Of a stretch of 64,000 nucleotides of DNA, positions 29,260-38,045 are shown piece by piece (the stretch's first letter is position 1; each line of letters begins with the position of its first letter). The notes under the pieces were generated by a model, which was not told where the DNA came from, did not search any database, and worked only from the letters and a program-made list of their open reading frames with translations. The stretch is from contig NZ_QJJS01000001.1 of NCBI RefSeq assembly GCF_003201595.1, forward strand, positions 248,001 to 312,000, read 5' to 3'. The stretch is from Sphaerotilus hippei (GTDB lineage: Bacteria > Pseudomonadota > Gammaproteobacteria > Burkholderiales > Burkholderiaceae_C). A program made the translations under genes and the position numbers.

Positions 29260-30852
29260 TCAGGGGGCGGGCGGGCGCGGGCGCCGCAGCGCGGCGTCGA
29301 GCAGCCGGTCCAGCCCGTAGAGGTCGTCGAAGAAGTGGATGCGACCGTGCTTGACGAGCGCGGTTCCGTAGGCGATCAGCACCGGCAGCGGCTCGTCCAG
29401 CCGCAGCGTCCTCGACTCGCCGCGCTCCATCGCCTCCCGGATGCGGGCTTCGGTCCAGCCGGGCTGGTGCGCCAGCACGAAGGTGGCCAGCGCCACCGGC
29501 TGCTCGACCCGGATGCAGCCGTGGCTGAAGTCGCGCCGGTCACGCGTGAACAGCCCGGTCGAGGGCGTGTGGTGCAGGTAGATGTGGTCCTGGTTCGGGA
29601 AGACGAACTTGATGTCGCCCAGCGCGTTGCGCGGCCCCGGCCGCTGGCGGATGCGCGACTGGCCGGCCAGCACGGCGTCGAGCCCCGCGGCCGACAGCGC
29701 CGTGTGCACGCTGCCGTCGGCGGCGACGAACTCGAAGCCCTCGCGGCCCCAGTGGCCCGGCTCGCGCCGCAGCCGCGGCACCAGCTCGGCGCGTGCGATC
29801 GACGGCGGCACGTTCCAGTACGGGCTGAACTCGATGAAGCGCATGTCCTCGTCGAACAGCGGCGTGCGGGTGTCCAGCGCCTTGCCGACCACCACCTTCA
29901 TCTCGTGCCGCACCTCGATGCGCCCGTCGTGCACCTCGTAGGCCCGCAGCACGAACTCGGGGATGTTGACCACGACCATGCGGGCGGCCTGGGTCAGCGG
30001 CGTCCAGCGCAGCCGCTCCAGCGACAGCTCGATCTGGCGCACCCGGGCCGCCGGCGTGAACTGCAGCTGCGCCAGCGTGGCCGCCCCGATCACGCCATCG
30101 GCCGTCAGGCCGTGGCGCTGCTGGAACGACTGCACCGCCTCGACCAGTGCCGGGTCGAGGCGTCCGGTCGCCCCGGCCCCGGGCAGCGCCGATCCGGGCA
30201 GATCCCCCAGCAGGCTCAGCCGCTGCGTCAGCAGCGCCGTGCCGGCATAGGCCATGCCCGGCGTCAGCTTGCCGCCGCGGCCGGCCCGGGCGCCGGGCAG
30301 GCCGGGCAGCGCCTGCTGCCAGGCCGGGTCGGGCGCCAGCGTGCGGTAGCGGGCCAGCTCGCTGCGCAGCGCTTCGTACAGCGGCAGCGGCGGGGCCGCC
30401 TCCCGCACCGCCTCGGGCAGGCGCCGGGCGGCCAGCGCGGCCTGCAGGCGGGCCGGCGCGTCGAACTCGCCGCGCCGGGGCGGCGTGAAGTCGTGGTGGA
30501 TCCGCTTCGGATCGACGCGGCCGCCGTGCAGATCGGACAGGTAGCGCACCATCGCCCAGTCCAGCGCCTGCGCCAGTGCCGTGGCGGCGGCCTCGTCGGG
30601 CACGGCCTGCGCCACGGCCCGGCGCAGCGTGTCGACCTGGTAGTCCGCCGGCTCCAGGCCCTGGTCGGCCGCCGCGCCGAGCAGCTCGACCGCCTGCAGC
30701 GCCTGTGCATTGGGGCGATCGGCGTCGAACCAGCGCGGGTCGGCGGCGGGGGCGGCCTGCCCGGCGAGCAGGCCGGCGCACGCCGCGGCGCCGGCGAGCA
30801 GCCCCCGCAGCGTGCGCCGCAGGATCGCGGGGGCTCGTGGCCTCGGGTTCAC
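29260..30852 (-). CDS. ldtD: L,D-transpeptidase, LdtD/YcbB-like
   Basis: A 530-residue murein L,D-transpeptidase that forms 3-3 cross-links. The N-terminus has a signal peptide (about residues 12-38). A large N-terminal helical scaffold is followed by a peptidoglycan-binding domain (FQQRHGLTADGVIGAAT), then the YkuD catalytic domain with Cys446 in DFSHGCIRVEQP. The overall order matches E. coli YcbB. The GTG start overlaps the stop of the metallo-hydrolase gene (GTGA), so the two are translationally coupled; mepK follows by 10 bases. This gives a cross-linker and its hydrolase in one operon. Confidence 0.88.
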   Translation of the reverse strand: MNPRPRAPAILRRTLRGLLAGAAACAGLLAGQAAPAADPRWFDADRPNAQALQAVELLGAAADQGLEPADYQVDTLRRAVAQAVPDEAAATALAQALDWAMVRYLSDLHGGRVDPKRIHHDFTPPRRGEFDAPARLQAALAARRLPEAVREAAPPLPLYEALRSELARYRTLAPDPAWQQALPGLPGARAGRGGKLTPGMAYAGTALLTQRLSLLGDLPGSALPGAGATGRLDPALVEAVQSFQQRHGLTADGVIGAATLAQLQFTPAARVRQIELSLERLRWTPLTQAARMVVVNIPEFVLRAYEVHDGRIEVRHEMKVVVGKALDTRTPLFDEDMRFIEFSPYWNVPPSIARAELVPRLRREPGHWGREGFEFVAADGSVHTALSAAGLDAVLAGQSRIRQRPGPRNALGDIKFVFPNQDHIYLHHTPSTGLFTRDRRDFSHGCIRVEQPVALATFVLAHQPGWTEARIREAMERGESRTLRLDEPLPVLIAYGTALVKHGRIHFFDDLYGLDRLLDAALRRPRPPAP

Positions 30853-32246
30853 AGGTCGATCCGGCTGCCCGGCGCCGGCGCCTCGACGCTCCAGCCCAGC
30901 TCGTCGGCGATGCGGTCGGCGAAGTCGCAGGCGGTCCGGGCTTCGCCGTGCACGACGAAGGTCCGTGCCGGGGCCGAGGTGAAGCCGCGCAGCCAGGCCA
31001 TCAGCGCGGCCTGGTCGGCGTGGGCCGACAGGCCGCCCAGCGTGTGGATCTTCGCGCGCACCGTGATCTCGTCGCCGAAGATGCGCACCTGGCGGTGGCC
31101 GTCCACCAGCCGCCGCCCCAGCGTGCCCTCGGCCTGGTAGCCGATGATCACGATCGCGCATTCGGCGCGGCCGAGGTGGTGGCGCAGGTGGTGCTTGATG
31201 CGTCCCGCCTCGCACATGCCGCTGGCCGAGATGATGATCGCGCCCGCCCGGATCTGGTTGAGCGCCATCGACTCCTCGACGCTGCGGGTGAAATGCAGGT
31301 CCAGCCACTCCGGGTGCTGCTGGCGCTGCGACAGCAGCGAGCGGGTCTGCTCGTCGAACAGCTCGGGGTGCTTCCAGGTGATCTCGGTGACCTTGTCGGC
31401 CATCGGCGAGTCGACGAAGACCTGCAGGTGCGGCAGCCGGCCCTGGCGGCGCAGGTCGGCCAGCAGGCACAGCAGCTCCTGCGTGCGCCCGAGCGCGAAC
31501 GCCGGGATGATGATGTTGCCCTGTCGCCGCCGCAGCGTGTCCTCGATGACGAAGACCAGCTCGTCGACCGTCTCGGCCAGCGGCCGGTGCAGCCGGTTGC
31601 CGTAGGTCGACTCCACCAGCAGCACGTCGGCCTCGGCGATCGGCGTCGGGTCGCGCACGATCGGCCGTCCCGGCTGGCCCAGGTCGCCCGAGAACACCAG
31701 CTTGCGGGTCGTGCCATGCTCGGTGACCCACACCTCGATGATCGCCGAGCCCAGGATGTGGCCGGCGTCACGCAGGCGGCAGCGCACCTGCGCGTGCGGC
31801 TGCAGCATCTCGTCGCAGGCGACGCCCCGCAGCTGCGCCAGGCTGGCCTGGGCCTGCGCCACCGTGTAGAGCGGCGGCTCGACCTGGCGCCGCGGCCCGT
31901 GGTCCCGCTGGCGCTGCGCGCGGGCCCACTCCGACTCCTGGATGAAGGCGCTGTCGAGCAGCATCACCGACAGCAGGTCGGCCGTCGCGTGGGTGGTGTG
32001 GATCGGCCCCTTGAACCCCAGCGCGCACAGCCGCGGCAGCAGCCCGCTGTGGTCGATGTGGGCATGGGTGAGCAGCACGAAGTCGATGCCGCGGGGATCG
32101 AAGCGCCAGGCCTCGAGGTTGCGCGTCCGCGCCTCGCGCCCGCCCTGGAACATGCCGCAGTCGACCAGGAAGCGCAGCCCGTCCGTCTCCACCAGGAAAC
32201 ACGATCCGGTGACTTCCTGCGCCGCGCCGATGAAGCTGATTTTCAT
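30849..32246 (-). CDS. MBL-fold/beta-CASP metallo-hydrolase, RNA-processing type
   Basis: A 465-residue metallo-beta-lactamase-fold enzyme of the group with beta-CASP and RMMBL domains (YsgA-like exonuclease/endonuclease family). The metal motif HAHIDHSG is near residue 60, and later metal ligands include the Asp in FSGDLGQPG and the C-terminal His in FVVHGE, with SAHADQ of the RMMBL part. It would act on RNA in the cytoplasm. Start at 32246 follows GGAGAG. It is the first gene of a coupled three-gene unit with the L,D-transpeptidase and MepK, an odd partner set; E. coli likewise has an MBL-fold gene (ycbL) beside ycbB-ycbK, but YcbL is the smaller glyoxalase-like type. Confidence 0.85.
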   Translation of the reverse strand: MKISFIGAAQEVTGSCFLVETDGLRFLVDCGMFQGGREARTRNLEAWRFDPRGIDFVLLTHAHIDHSGLLPRLCALGFKGPIHTTHATADLLSVMLLDSAFIQESEWARAQRQRDHGPRRQVEPPLYTVAQAQASLAQLRGVACDEMLQPHAQVRCRLRDAGHILGSAIIEVWVTEHGTTRKLVFSGDLGQPGRPIVRDPTPIAEADVLLVESTYGNRLHRPLAETVDELVFVIEDTLRRRQGNIIIPAFALGRTQELLCLLADLRRQGRLPHLQVFVDSPMADKVTEITWKHPELFDEQTRSLLSQRQQHPEWLDLHFTRSVEESMALNQIRAGAIIISASGMCEAGRIKHHLRHHLGRAECAIVIIGYQAEGTLGRRLVDGHRQVRIFGDEITVRAKIHTLGGLSAHADQAALMAWLRGFTSAPARTFVVHGEARTACDFADRIADELGWSVEAPAPGSRIDL

Positions 32247-32461
32247 GAGGCTCTCCGGTGGAGTGGGGCACCCACTGTAGTCCTGCCGGGCCCGGCCGCG
32301 GGCATGCCGGGGCCGCCGGCATTGACATGGGACAAGACCCGCGGGGCGGGTGCTGAACTGCACCGGAAAACACGTGGTCATGGCCGTACCAGCGGTCGGC
32401 GACGACCCGCACACTGGCCGGTTCGATCCGCCCCGTGCGGGTCGGTTGAATGGAGCCCGTG

Positions 32462-34024
32462 ATGAAACTGAACGACTTGCGCATCGGTACCCGCCTCGGC
32501 GGTGGGTTTGCCGTGATCCTGGTGCTGCTGGCGCTGATGATGGCCGTGGGGGTGTGGCGGCTGCACGGCCTGTCGACGGCGATGCAGTTCACGCTGGAGA
32601 CCTCGCTGAGCAAGGAACGCCTGACCGACGAGTGGTTCCGCAACGTCGTGGTCGGCGTGCTGCGTGGCAAGGCCATCGCCAGGAGTTCCGACCCCGGCCT
32701 CGAGGCCCTGTTCGCGCCCGACGTCAAGGCCAACACCCTGCGCGGCAACGAGATCACGAAGGCCCTGAACGCGCTGCCGATGTCGCCGGGCGAGGGGCGG
32801 CAGCTGGCCGACGTCGCCGAGAAGCGCAAGGACTACATCGGCGCGCGCGACGCGATGATGGCCGCCAAGCGGGACGGACAGGGCGAAGAGGCCCTGCGCC
32901 TGTACGAGACCGCCTTCGTGCCCAAGTCGCAGGTCTACGTCGCCAGCATGCAGGCGCTGAAGAAGCACCAGCAGGACCAGATCGATGCGGCGGCCCGCAC
33001 CATGAAGGAGGACGCGGCCCAGGCCCGCCTGATCCTGCTGATGCTGGGCGCGGCCGCGCTGCTGTTCGGCACCGTGTTCGCCTGGCGCCTGACCCGCTCC
33101 ATCACGCTGCCGATCCAGGCGGCCACGCAGCTGGCCGACGAGGTCGCGCAGGGCCACCTCTCGCCGTCCATCCGCTCGGAGGGGCGCGACGAGATGGCCC
33201 GCCTGATGCGTTCGCTGGACACGATGTGCTCGAACCTGCGGGACCTGGTCAGCCAGGTCCGGGCCTCGAGCGACAGCATCGGCACGGCCAGCGTCGAGAT
33301 CGCCTCGGGCAACCAGGACCTGTCGGCCCGCACCGAGCAGACGGCGTCGAGCCTGCAGATGGCGGCCTCCTCGATGGAGCAGCTCACCGCGACGGTCCGG
33401 CATTCGGCCGACTCGGCCCTGCAGGCCAACCAGCTGGCCGTGTCGGCCGCCGAGGTGGCCCGCCGCGGCGGCGACGTGGTGTCTCAGGTCGTGCGCACGA
33501 TGGACGAGATCACGGACAGCTCGCGCAAGATCGCCGACATCATCGGCGTGATCGACGGCATCGCCTTCCAGACCAACATCCTGGCGCTGAACGCGGCGGT
33601 CGAGGCCGCGCGCGCGGGCGAGCAGGGCCGCGGCTTCGCGGTCGTGGCCTCCGAGGTGCGCAGCCTGGCGCAGCGCAGCGCCGACGCGGCCCGGGAGATC
33701 AAGAGCCTGATCGGCTCGTCGGTGGAGCGGGTCGAGGACGGCTCCCGGCTCGTCGCCAACGCCGGCCAGACGATGGACGACATCGTGCGCTCGGTGCAAA
33801 GGGTGACGGACATCATCGGCGAGATCACCTCGGCGGCCACCGAGCAGAGCCAGGGCATCGGCTCGGTCAACAGCTCGGTCACCGAGCTGGACCGCATGAC
33901 GCAGCAGAACGCCGCGCTGGTCGAGCAGTCGGCCGCGGCGGCGGAGAGCCTGAAGGATCAGGCCTCGATGCTGTCCGGGGTCGTCGGGCGCTTCAGGCTG
34001 GGCGCGCAGGCGGGCTCGCGCTGA
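32462..34024 (+). CDS. Methyl-accepting chemotaxis protein
   Basis: A 520-residue chemoreceptor. Membrane segments at about residues 12-32 and 186-206 enclose a four-helix-bundle type periplasmic domain of about 150 residues with the 4HB_MCP feel ([13 protein letters not shown]). A HAMP domain follows (about 207-260), then the signalling hairpin whose tip is the invariant [20 protein letters not shown]. There is no C-terminal CheR-binding pentapeptide. Start at 32462 follows a modest TGGAG site; an in-frame ATG 12 bases earlier is less good. No other chemotaxis gene is near, so it works with che genes elsewhere. Confidence 0.92.
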   Translation: MKLNDLRIGTRLGGGFAVILVLLALMMAVGVWRLHGLSTAMQFTLETSLSKERLTDEWFRNVVVGVLRGKAIARSSDPGLEALFAPDVKANTLRGNEITKALNALPMSPGEGRQLADVAEKRKDYIGARDAMMAAKRDGQGEEALRLYETAFVPKSQVYVASMQALKKHQQDQIDAAARTMKEDAAQARLILLMLGAAALLFGTVFAWRLTRSITLPIQAATQLADEVAQGHLSPSIRSEGRDEMARLMRSLDTMCSNLRDLVSQVRASSDSIGTASVEIASGNQDLSARTEQTASSLQMAASSMEQLTATVRHSADSALQANQLAVSAAEVARRGGDVVSQVVRTMDEITDSSRKIADIIGVIDGIAFQTNILALNAAVEAARAGEQGRGFAVVASEVRSLAQRSADAAREIKSLIGSSVERVEDGSRLVANAGQTMDDIVRSVQRVTDIIGEITSAATEQSQGIGSVNSSVTELDRMTQQNAALVEQSAAAAESLKDQASMLSGVVGRFRLGAQAGSR

Positions 34025-34037
34025 AGCGCCGCGCCGC

Positions 34038-34769
34038 TCACTGCACGTCCAGCTCCGGATGGCAGCGGAAGGCGCCCTGCTCGCTGAACGGCAGGCGCCG
34101 CTCGCTGCGCAGGTAGGCGGCCACCCGCGGCAGGGTCGCCACCCGGTCGTGCAGCTGCACGATGGCCGGCGTGCGGGCCAGCACGCTGGCCGTGGCCTTC
34201 GGGAAGGTGTACTTCAGGCCCTCGATCAGCTGGAACAGCGACAGGTCGGCGTAGCTCAGCTTGCCGGCCACCAGGTGGCGCGAGCCGGCCGGGTTGTGCG
34301 TCACGATGTGCTCGAACCACTTCAGGTAACGCGGCAGGCGCTCGCTGCAGAACGCCTGCGCGCGGCGCAGCGCTTCGGGCGGGTGCTCCTCCCGGGACAG
34401 GTGGTCGCCGCCCGGGTGGTGGGTGTCGTGCGCCTCGGCCGCCACGTCGGCGATGGTCAGCTGGATCTGCTGGGTCCACACGCGTGACTGCTCGCTGCGC
34501 GCCACCAGCTTGAGCTGCGGCGCCAGGTGATGCAGGATGGCCGCGCTCTGCCCGATCACCAGGTCGCCGTCCTTCAGGAAGGGCGGGGCGAAGGGCGGCA
34601 GCACCGCCTTGCGGTCCTGCAGCAGGCGCATCATGGCCGGCACGCCCTGTCCGGACAGCTCGCTGCCACGCGCGACATCGATGTACGGAGCCCCGGCGGC
34701 TTCCAGCGCCAGTCGCACGAATTCGCCATGACCCTGCAGGGTCGGCCAGTGGTGGAGTTCATATGCCAT
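34038..34769 (-). CDS. Glutathione S-transferase-like protein
   Basis: A 243-residue protein of the GST superfamily: an N-terminal thioredoxin-like domain (YELHHWPTLQGHGEFVRLALE, then VLPPFAPPFLKDGDLVIGQSAAILHHL, with the glutathione-binding cis-Pro and Ser in QSAA) and a C-terminal all-helical domain (LSYADLSLFQLIEGL). It would conjugate or isomerise an electrophile with glutathione; the substrate is unknown. It converges with the chemoreceptor 14 bases away. The start is one of two ATGs; the second (34769) is preferred because it matches the family's N-terminus. Confidence 0.85.
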   Translation of the reverse strand: MAYELHHWPTLQGHGEFVRLALEAAGAPYIDVARGSELSGQGVPAMMRLLQDRKAVLPPFAPPFLKDGDLVIGQSAAILHHLAPQLKLVARSEQSRVWTQQIQLTIADVAAEAHDTHHPGGDHLSREEHPPEALRRAQAFCSERLPRYLKWFEHIVTHNPAGSRHLVAGKLSYADLSLFQLIEGLKYTFPKATASVLARTPAIVQLHDRVATLPRVAAYLRSERRLPFSEQGAFRCHPELDVQ

Positions 34770-34802
34770 GGCGCGCACTGTAGCGGGGCGGTCGGCCCGG
34801 GC

Positions 34803-35420
34803 TCAGTCGCCCAGGTCCACCACGCCCGCCCAGGCCACCTCGGCCAGGCCGGCGGGCAGGGTGTGGTCGGCGATCACCCAGGCCGCGTCCCGGCCGTCCG
34901 CGGCCTCGGCCAGCAGCTGCGTCAGCACCCGGCAGGAGCGTGCGTCCAGCGCCGCGTAGGGCATGTCGAGCAGCGTCAGTGCCGCGCCGCTGGCGGCCGC
35001 GGCCACCAGCCCGACCTTGCGCCGGCTGCCGGTCGACAGCATGTGCATCGGCTTGTCGAGGTGCTCGGCCAGCCCGAAGGCCTCGACCAGCGGCGTGAGC
35101 ACGCCGGCGCGCCAGCGTGGCGCCCGGGCGCGCAGCGCCTGCAGCCAGTCCCGGGCGACGAGCGGGTCGTGGGCCGGGTCCGACGGGGTCTCGAAGAAGA
35201 CCGTGCCGGCCGGCCGGTGCAGCGCGCCGGTCGACGGCTGGAGCGTGCCCGCGATCAGCCGCAGCAGCGAGGTCTTGCCCCGTCCGTCGCCGCCGCGCAC
35301 CAGCGTCAGGCCCGGCAGGATGGCAAAGCTCAGGTCGCTCAGCACGGTCTGCCCGGCCAGGGACAGGCCGAGGCGGTCCGCACGGAAGAGGGCGGGAGCG
35401 TCGGATGGAGTGTCGCTCAT
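34803..35420 (-). CDS. Orphan ABC ATPase (CcmA-like) lacking the catalytic glutamate
   Basis: A 205-residue single ABC domain of the small CcmA-type. Walker A is intact (GGDGRGKTS, about residues 43-51), the signature is LSTGSRRK and the H-loop His is present (IADHTLP). The Walker B is LTLLDMPYAALD: the Glu that normally follows the Walker B Asp is Met here, which in well-studied ABC proteins blocks or greatly slows hydrolysis. No permease gene is adjacent. Its ATG overlaps the stop of the DsbA-like gene, so the two are coupled. Role could be heme or thiol export, or a regulatory ATP-binding function; none is established by the sequence. Confidence 0.72.
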   Translation of the reverse strand: MSDTPSDAPALFRADRLGLSLAGQTVLSDLSFAILPGLTLVRGGDGRGKTSLLRLIAGTLQPSTGALHRPAGTVFFETPSDPAHDPLVARDWLQALRARAPRWRAGVLTPLVEAFGLAEHLDKPMHMLSTGSRRKVGLVAAAASGAALTLLDMPYAALDARSCRVLTQLLAEAADGRDAAWVIADHTLPAGLAEVAWAGVVDLGD

Positions 35421-36046
35421 GCCTCGGCCAGCACCTGCCGCAGCACCTGCTCGAACACCTCCGGGGGCTGGCCGCCGCTGATCAGGTAGCGCCCGTCGAC
35501 GATCACCGCCGGCACGCTGCTGATGCCGGCCTGCTGCCAGCGGCGCTCGTTGGCCCGCACCGCGTCGGCGAACTCGTCGCTGGCCAGCAGCGCGCGCGCC
35601 CGGGCCTCGTCCAGCCCGACGCTGCCGGCCACGCGCACCAGCACGTCCGGATCGCTCACGTTCTCGCCGCGGCCGTGGTAGCTCTGCAGCAGCGCCGTCT
35701 TGAGCGCGGGCTGCCGGCCTTCCAGCCCGGCCCAGTGCAGCAGCCGGTGGGCGTCGAAGGTGTTCCAGATGCGCGAGCGGGGCCCGAAGGTGAAGCCCAG
35801 CGCCGCGCCGCGGGCCGCGATGTCCTGCCGCCCCTGTTCGATCTGCGCCGGCGAGATGCCGTACTTGCGCGACAGGTGCTCGACGAGGTCCTCGCCCTCG
35901 GGCCCCATCTGCGGGTTGAGCTCGAAGGGCTGCACGTGCAGCGCCACCGGCACGCCGTCGCCCAGGCGCCGCAGCGCCTCCTGCAGCGAGGCCAGGCCGA
36001 TGGCGCACCAGGGGCACACGACGTCGGAGACGAGATCGATCTTCAT
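35417..36046 (-). CDS. FrnE/DsbA-like thiol-disulfide oxidoreductase
   Basis: A 209-residue cytoplasmic member of the DsbA superfamily, FrnE type. The active site is Cys11-Pro-Trp-Cys14 in VVCPWCAIGL at the end of the first strand, and a Val-Pro cis-proline region (SSVPAVIVDGRYLISGGQ) is near the C-terminus. There is no signal peptide, so it works in the cytoplasm, as expected for FrnE. The best start is ATG at 36046; upstream in-frame starts would fuse promoter DNA to the protein. Translationally coupled to the following ABC ATPase. Confidence 0.87.
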   Translation of the reverse strand: MKIDLVSDVVCPWCAIGLASLQEALRRLGDGVPVALHVQPFELNPQMGPEGEDLVEHLSRKYGISPAQIEQGRQDIAARGAALGFTFGPRSRIWNTFDAHRLLHWAGLEGRQPALKTALLQSYHGRGENVSDPDVLVRVAGSVGLDEARARALLASDEFADAVRANERRWQQAGISSVPAVIVDGRYLISGGQPPEVFEQVLRQVLAEA

Positions 36047-36174
36047 GGGGCGGGCTCCTGTCCCGGGCGGGTGAGGGTGGGCGGGGGGCCAGTATCTCCG
36101 CACGCCCGGCGACGTGCGGGTGGCGGGGTCATGACCCGATGCGGCAGACTCGGTCCCCTCTCCAGGAGCCTCCC

Positions 36175-37242
36175 TTGAACTTCGCATCCGACAACGTCTA
36201 CGGCGTCCATCCCCGCATCCTCGAGGCCGTCGTGGCGGCCAACCAGCCCCTGACCGACGTGCCCTACGGCCACGACGACGGGGCGCAGGCCTGCGAGGCG
36301 GCGCTGTCGCGGGTCTTCGAGACGCCGGTGCGGGCCTTCCTGGTGCTCAACGGCTCGATGGCCAACAGCCTCGCGCTGTCGGCCATGAGCCCGCCCTTCG
36401 GCGGCATCTTCTGCCACGAGGGCGCGCACATCCAGACCGACGAGTGCAACGGACCGGAGCTGTTCACCGGTGGCGCCAAGCTGCTGACGCTGCCCGGCGA
36501 GGGCAACCGCATCACCCCGCAGGCCATCGAGCGCCGGCTGCGCCACTTCGTGCATGGCGAGCACGGCGCCCGCCCCAGCGTCGTGTCGATCACGCAGGCC
36601 ACCGAGCTGGGCACCGTCTACACGGTCGACGAGATCAGCGCCCTCGGCGCCACGGCCCGTGCCCACGGCATGCGGCTGCACATGGACGGCGCGCGCTTCG
36701 CCAACGCGCTGGTGTCGCTGGGCTGCACGCCGGCCGAGATGACCTGGAAGGCCGGCGTCGACGCGCTGTCCTTCGGCGGCACCAAGAACGGCGGCATGAT
36801 CCTGGAGGCCGTCGTCTTCTTCGATCCCGCGCTGGCCGAGGACTTCCTGTTCCGCCGCAAGCGGGCCGGACAGCTGCTGTCCAAGGGGCGCTACCTGTCC
36901 GCGCAGCTGCTGGCCTACCTGCACGACGGGCTGTGGCTGGACAACGCCCGGCAGGCCAACGCGCTGGCGCAGGCGCTGTCGCGCGGGCTGGCGCTGGTGC
37001 CGGGGGTGCGCATCGCGCAGCCGACCCAGGCCAACGAGGTCTTCGCGCTGATGCCCGTGGCGCTGTGCGGCGTGCTGCAGGCCCTGGGCGCGGTGTTCCA
37101 CGAGTGGCCGGTGGACGGCATCGATGCGGGCATGACCCATGTGCGTTTCGTGACCTCGTGGGCCACGCCGATGGCCGACGTGAGCCGGCTGATCGCGCTG
37201 GCGCAGCAGGCCTCGGCCCGGGGCGTGGACGGCGACGACTGA
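36175..37242 (+). CDS. Low-specificity L-threonine aldolase
   Basis: A 355-residue PLP enzyme of the beta-eliminating lyase/threonine aldolase family, cleaving L-threonine and L-allo-threonine to glycine and acetaldehyde. The N-terminus NFASDNVYGVHPRIL and the HMDGARFANAL motif are diagnostic; the Schiff-base Lys204 is in SFGGTKNGG. The start is taken at TTG 36175 because it directly precedes this N-terminus and follows a clear ribosome site (CCAGGAGCC at 36163-36171), while the ATG at 36139 would add 12 non-conserved residues. It precedes the CooA-like regulator by 51 bases and has no evident link to it. Confidence 0.9.
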   Translation: MNFASDNVYGVHPRILEAVVAANQPLTDVPYGHDDGAQACEAALSRVFETPVRAFLVLNGSMANSLALSAMSPPFGGIFCHEGAHIQTDECNGPELFTGGAKLLTLPGEGNRITPQAIERRLRHFVHGEHGARPSVVSITQATELGTVYTVDEISALGATARAHGMRLHMDGARFANALVSLGCTPAEMTWKAGVDALSFGGTKNGGMILEAVVFFDPALAEDFLFRRKRAGQLLSKGRYLSAQLLAYLHDGLWLDNARQANALAQALSRGLALVPGVRIAQPTQANEVFALMPVALCGVLQALGAVFHEWPVDGIDAGMTHVRFVTSWATPMADVSRLIALAQQASARGVDGDD

Positions 37243-37293
37243 CGCGGCGGCGGCGGCCCGGTGGCGGGAGCGCGATTTGCTTGCTCCGGCCTC

Positions 37294-38010
37294 ATGCACC
37301 CCTCCACCCGCCCGCCTGCGCATCCACACCTGGCCCCGCCCGACCCGCACGGCCCCGACAGCGCGGGGTGGATGGACGGATTTCGCGAGCAGCCCGTGGT
37401 GCGCGGGCAGGTGGTGTCGCGCCCCGGCGGCCGGCGTGACGAGATCCTGATCGTGCGCAGCGGCCGGCTGCGCGTCCACCTGTGCGACGAGCAGCGCGAG
37501 CTGACGCTGCTGTTCCTGGAGCCCGGCGACGTGTTCTCCACCCACACCCCGGCCTGGGTCACGGCGGCCGAGCCCGGGGTGCTGGCCGCCATGCCCACGA
37601 AGCAGTTCGCCACCCGCCTGGCGCAGGCCTCGCCGGCCGTCATGTCGATCATGCGGGTGCTGGGCCGCCTGCTGGCCCGCACCATCGAGCTGGTCGAGAA
37701 CCTGGTGTTCCGCGAGGTGCACGAGCGGCTGGCCCGCCTGCTGGCGCTGTGGGTGCGCGAGCAGGGGCGCCACGTCGAGGCCTCCGGCCACTGGGTGACC
37801 TCGCTGCCGTTCACGCTGACCGACCTGGCGCTGATGATCGGCGCCTCGCGCCAGACCGTGTCCGCCGCCTTTGCCGACCTGGAGCGCCGCGGCCTGCTGC
37901 GGCGCCAGGGCCGCCGCACGCTGCACGTGCTGGACCTGCCTCAGCTCGAGGCGCAGGGCCAGCTCGCGATGTCGTCCAGCCGACAGACGCGGCCCGCGCC
38001 CCCCGCCTAA
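37294..38010 (+). CDS. CooA-like Crp/Fnr-family regulator, probable CO sensor
   Basis: A 238-residue Crp/Fnr protein. The effector domain resembles the heme-based CO sensor CooA of Rhodospirillum rubrum: SGRLRVHL and ELTLLFLEPGDVFSTHTPAW match CooA's DGRLRVYL and the GDMFCMHSGC region. His84 falls on the CooA heme ligand His77; the CooA Cys75 is Ser82 here, as in some other CooA homologues. The C-terminal winged helix carries IGASRQTVSAAF, matching CooA IGSSRQT. The first 26 residues are a Pro/His-rich extension that could supply the other heme ligand. The gene directly precedes cowN, a CooA target in R. rubrum. Start at ATG 37294. Confidence 0.75.
   Translation: MHPSTRPPAHPHLAPPDPHGPDSAGWMDGFREQPVVRGQVVSRPGGRRDEILIVRSGRLRVHLCDEQRELTLLFLEPGDVFSTHTPAWVTAAEPGVLAAMPTKQFATRLAQASPAVMSIMRVLGRLLARTIELVENLVFREVHERLARLLALWVREQGRHVEASGHWVTSLPFTLTDLALMIGASRQTVSAAFADLERRGLLRRQGRRTLHVLDLPQLEAQGQLAMSSSRQTRPAPPA
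37970..37985. promoter_or_regulatory. Predicted CooA-type operator upstream of cowN
   Basis: TGTCG-TCCAGC-CGACA is a perfect 5-6-5 palindrome of the CRP/CooA operator class (CooA sites contain TGTC-N8-GACA). Its centre is 68 bases before the cowN ATG. A possible -10 element TAAGCT at 38008-38013 would put the start of transcription near 38019 and the operator at -41.5, the class II activator position. The site lies inside the last codons of the CooA-like gene. Confidence 0.65.
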
Positions 38011-38045
38011 GCTCGGCCCCAGACCCAACCCTCTGGAGTGCCCCC

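Noticed and set aside
36139-36174. ATG start for the threonine aldolase 36 bases upstream
   Set aside because: It would add 12 residues not expected in the family and has no ribosome site; the TTG at 36175 has a clear AGGAG site and the conserved N-terminus.
37267-37287. GGAGC-N11-GCTCC inverted repeat before the CooA-like gene
   Set aside because: Arms are short and purely GC-rich, spacing does not match CRP/CooA operators, and it overlaps likely core promoter; not supported as a specific site.
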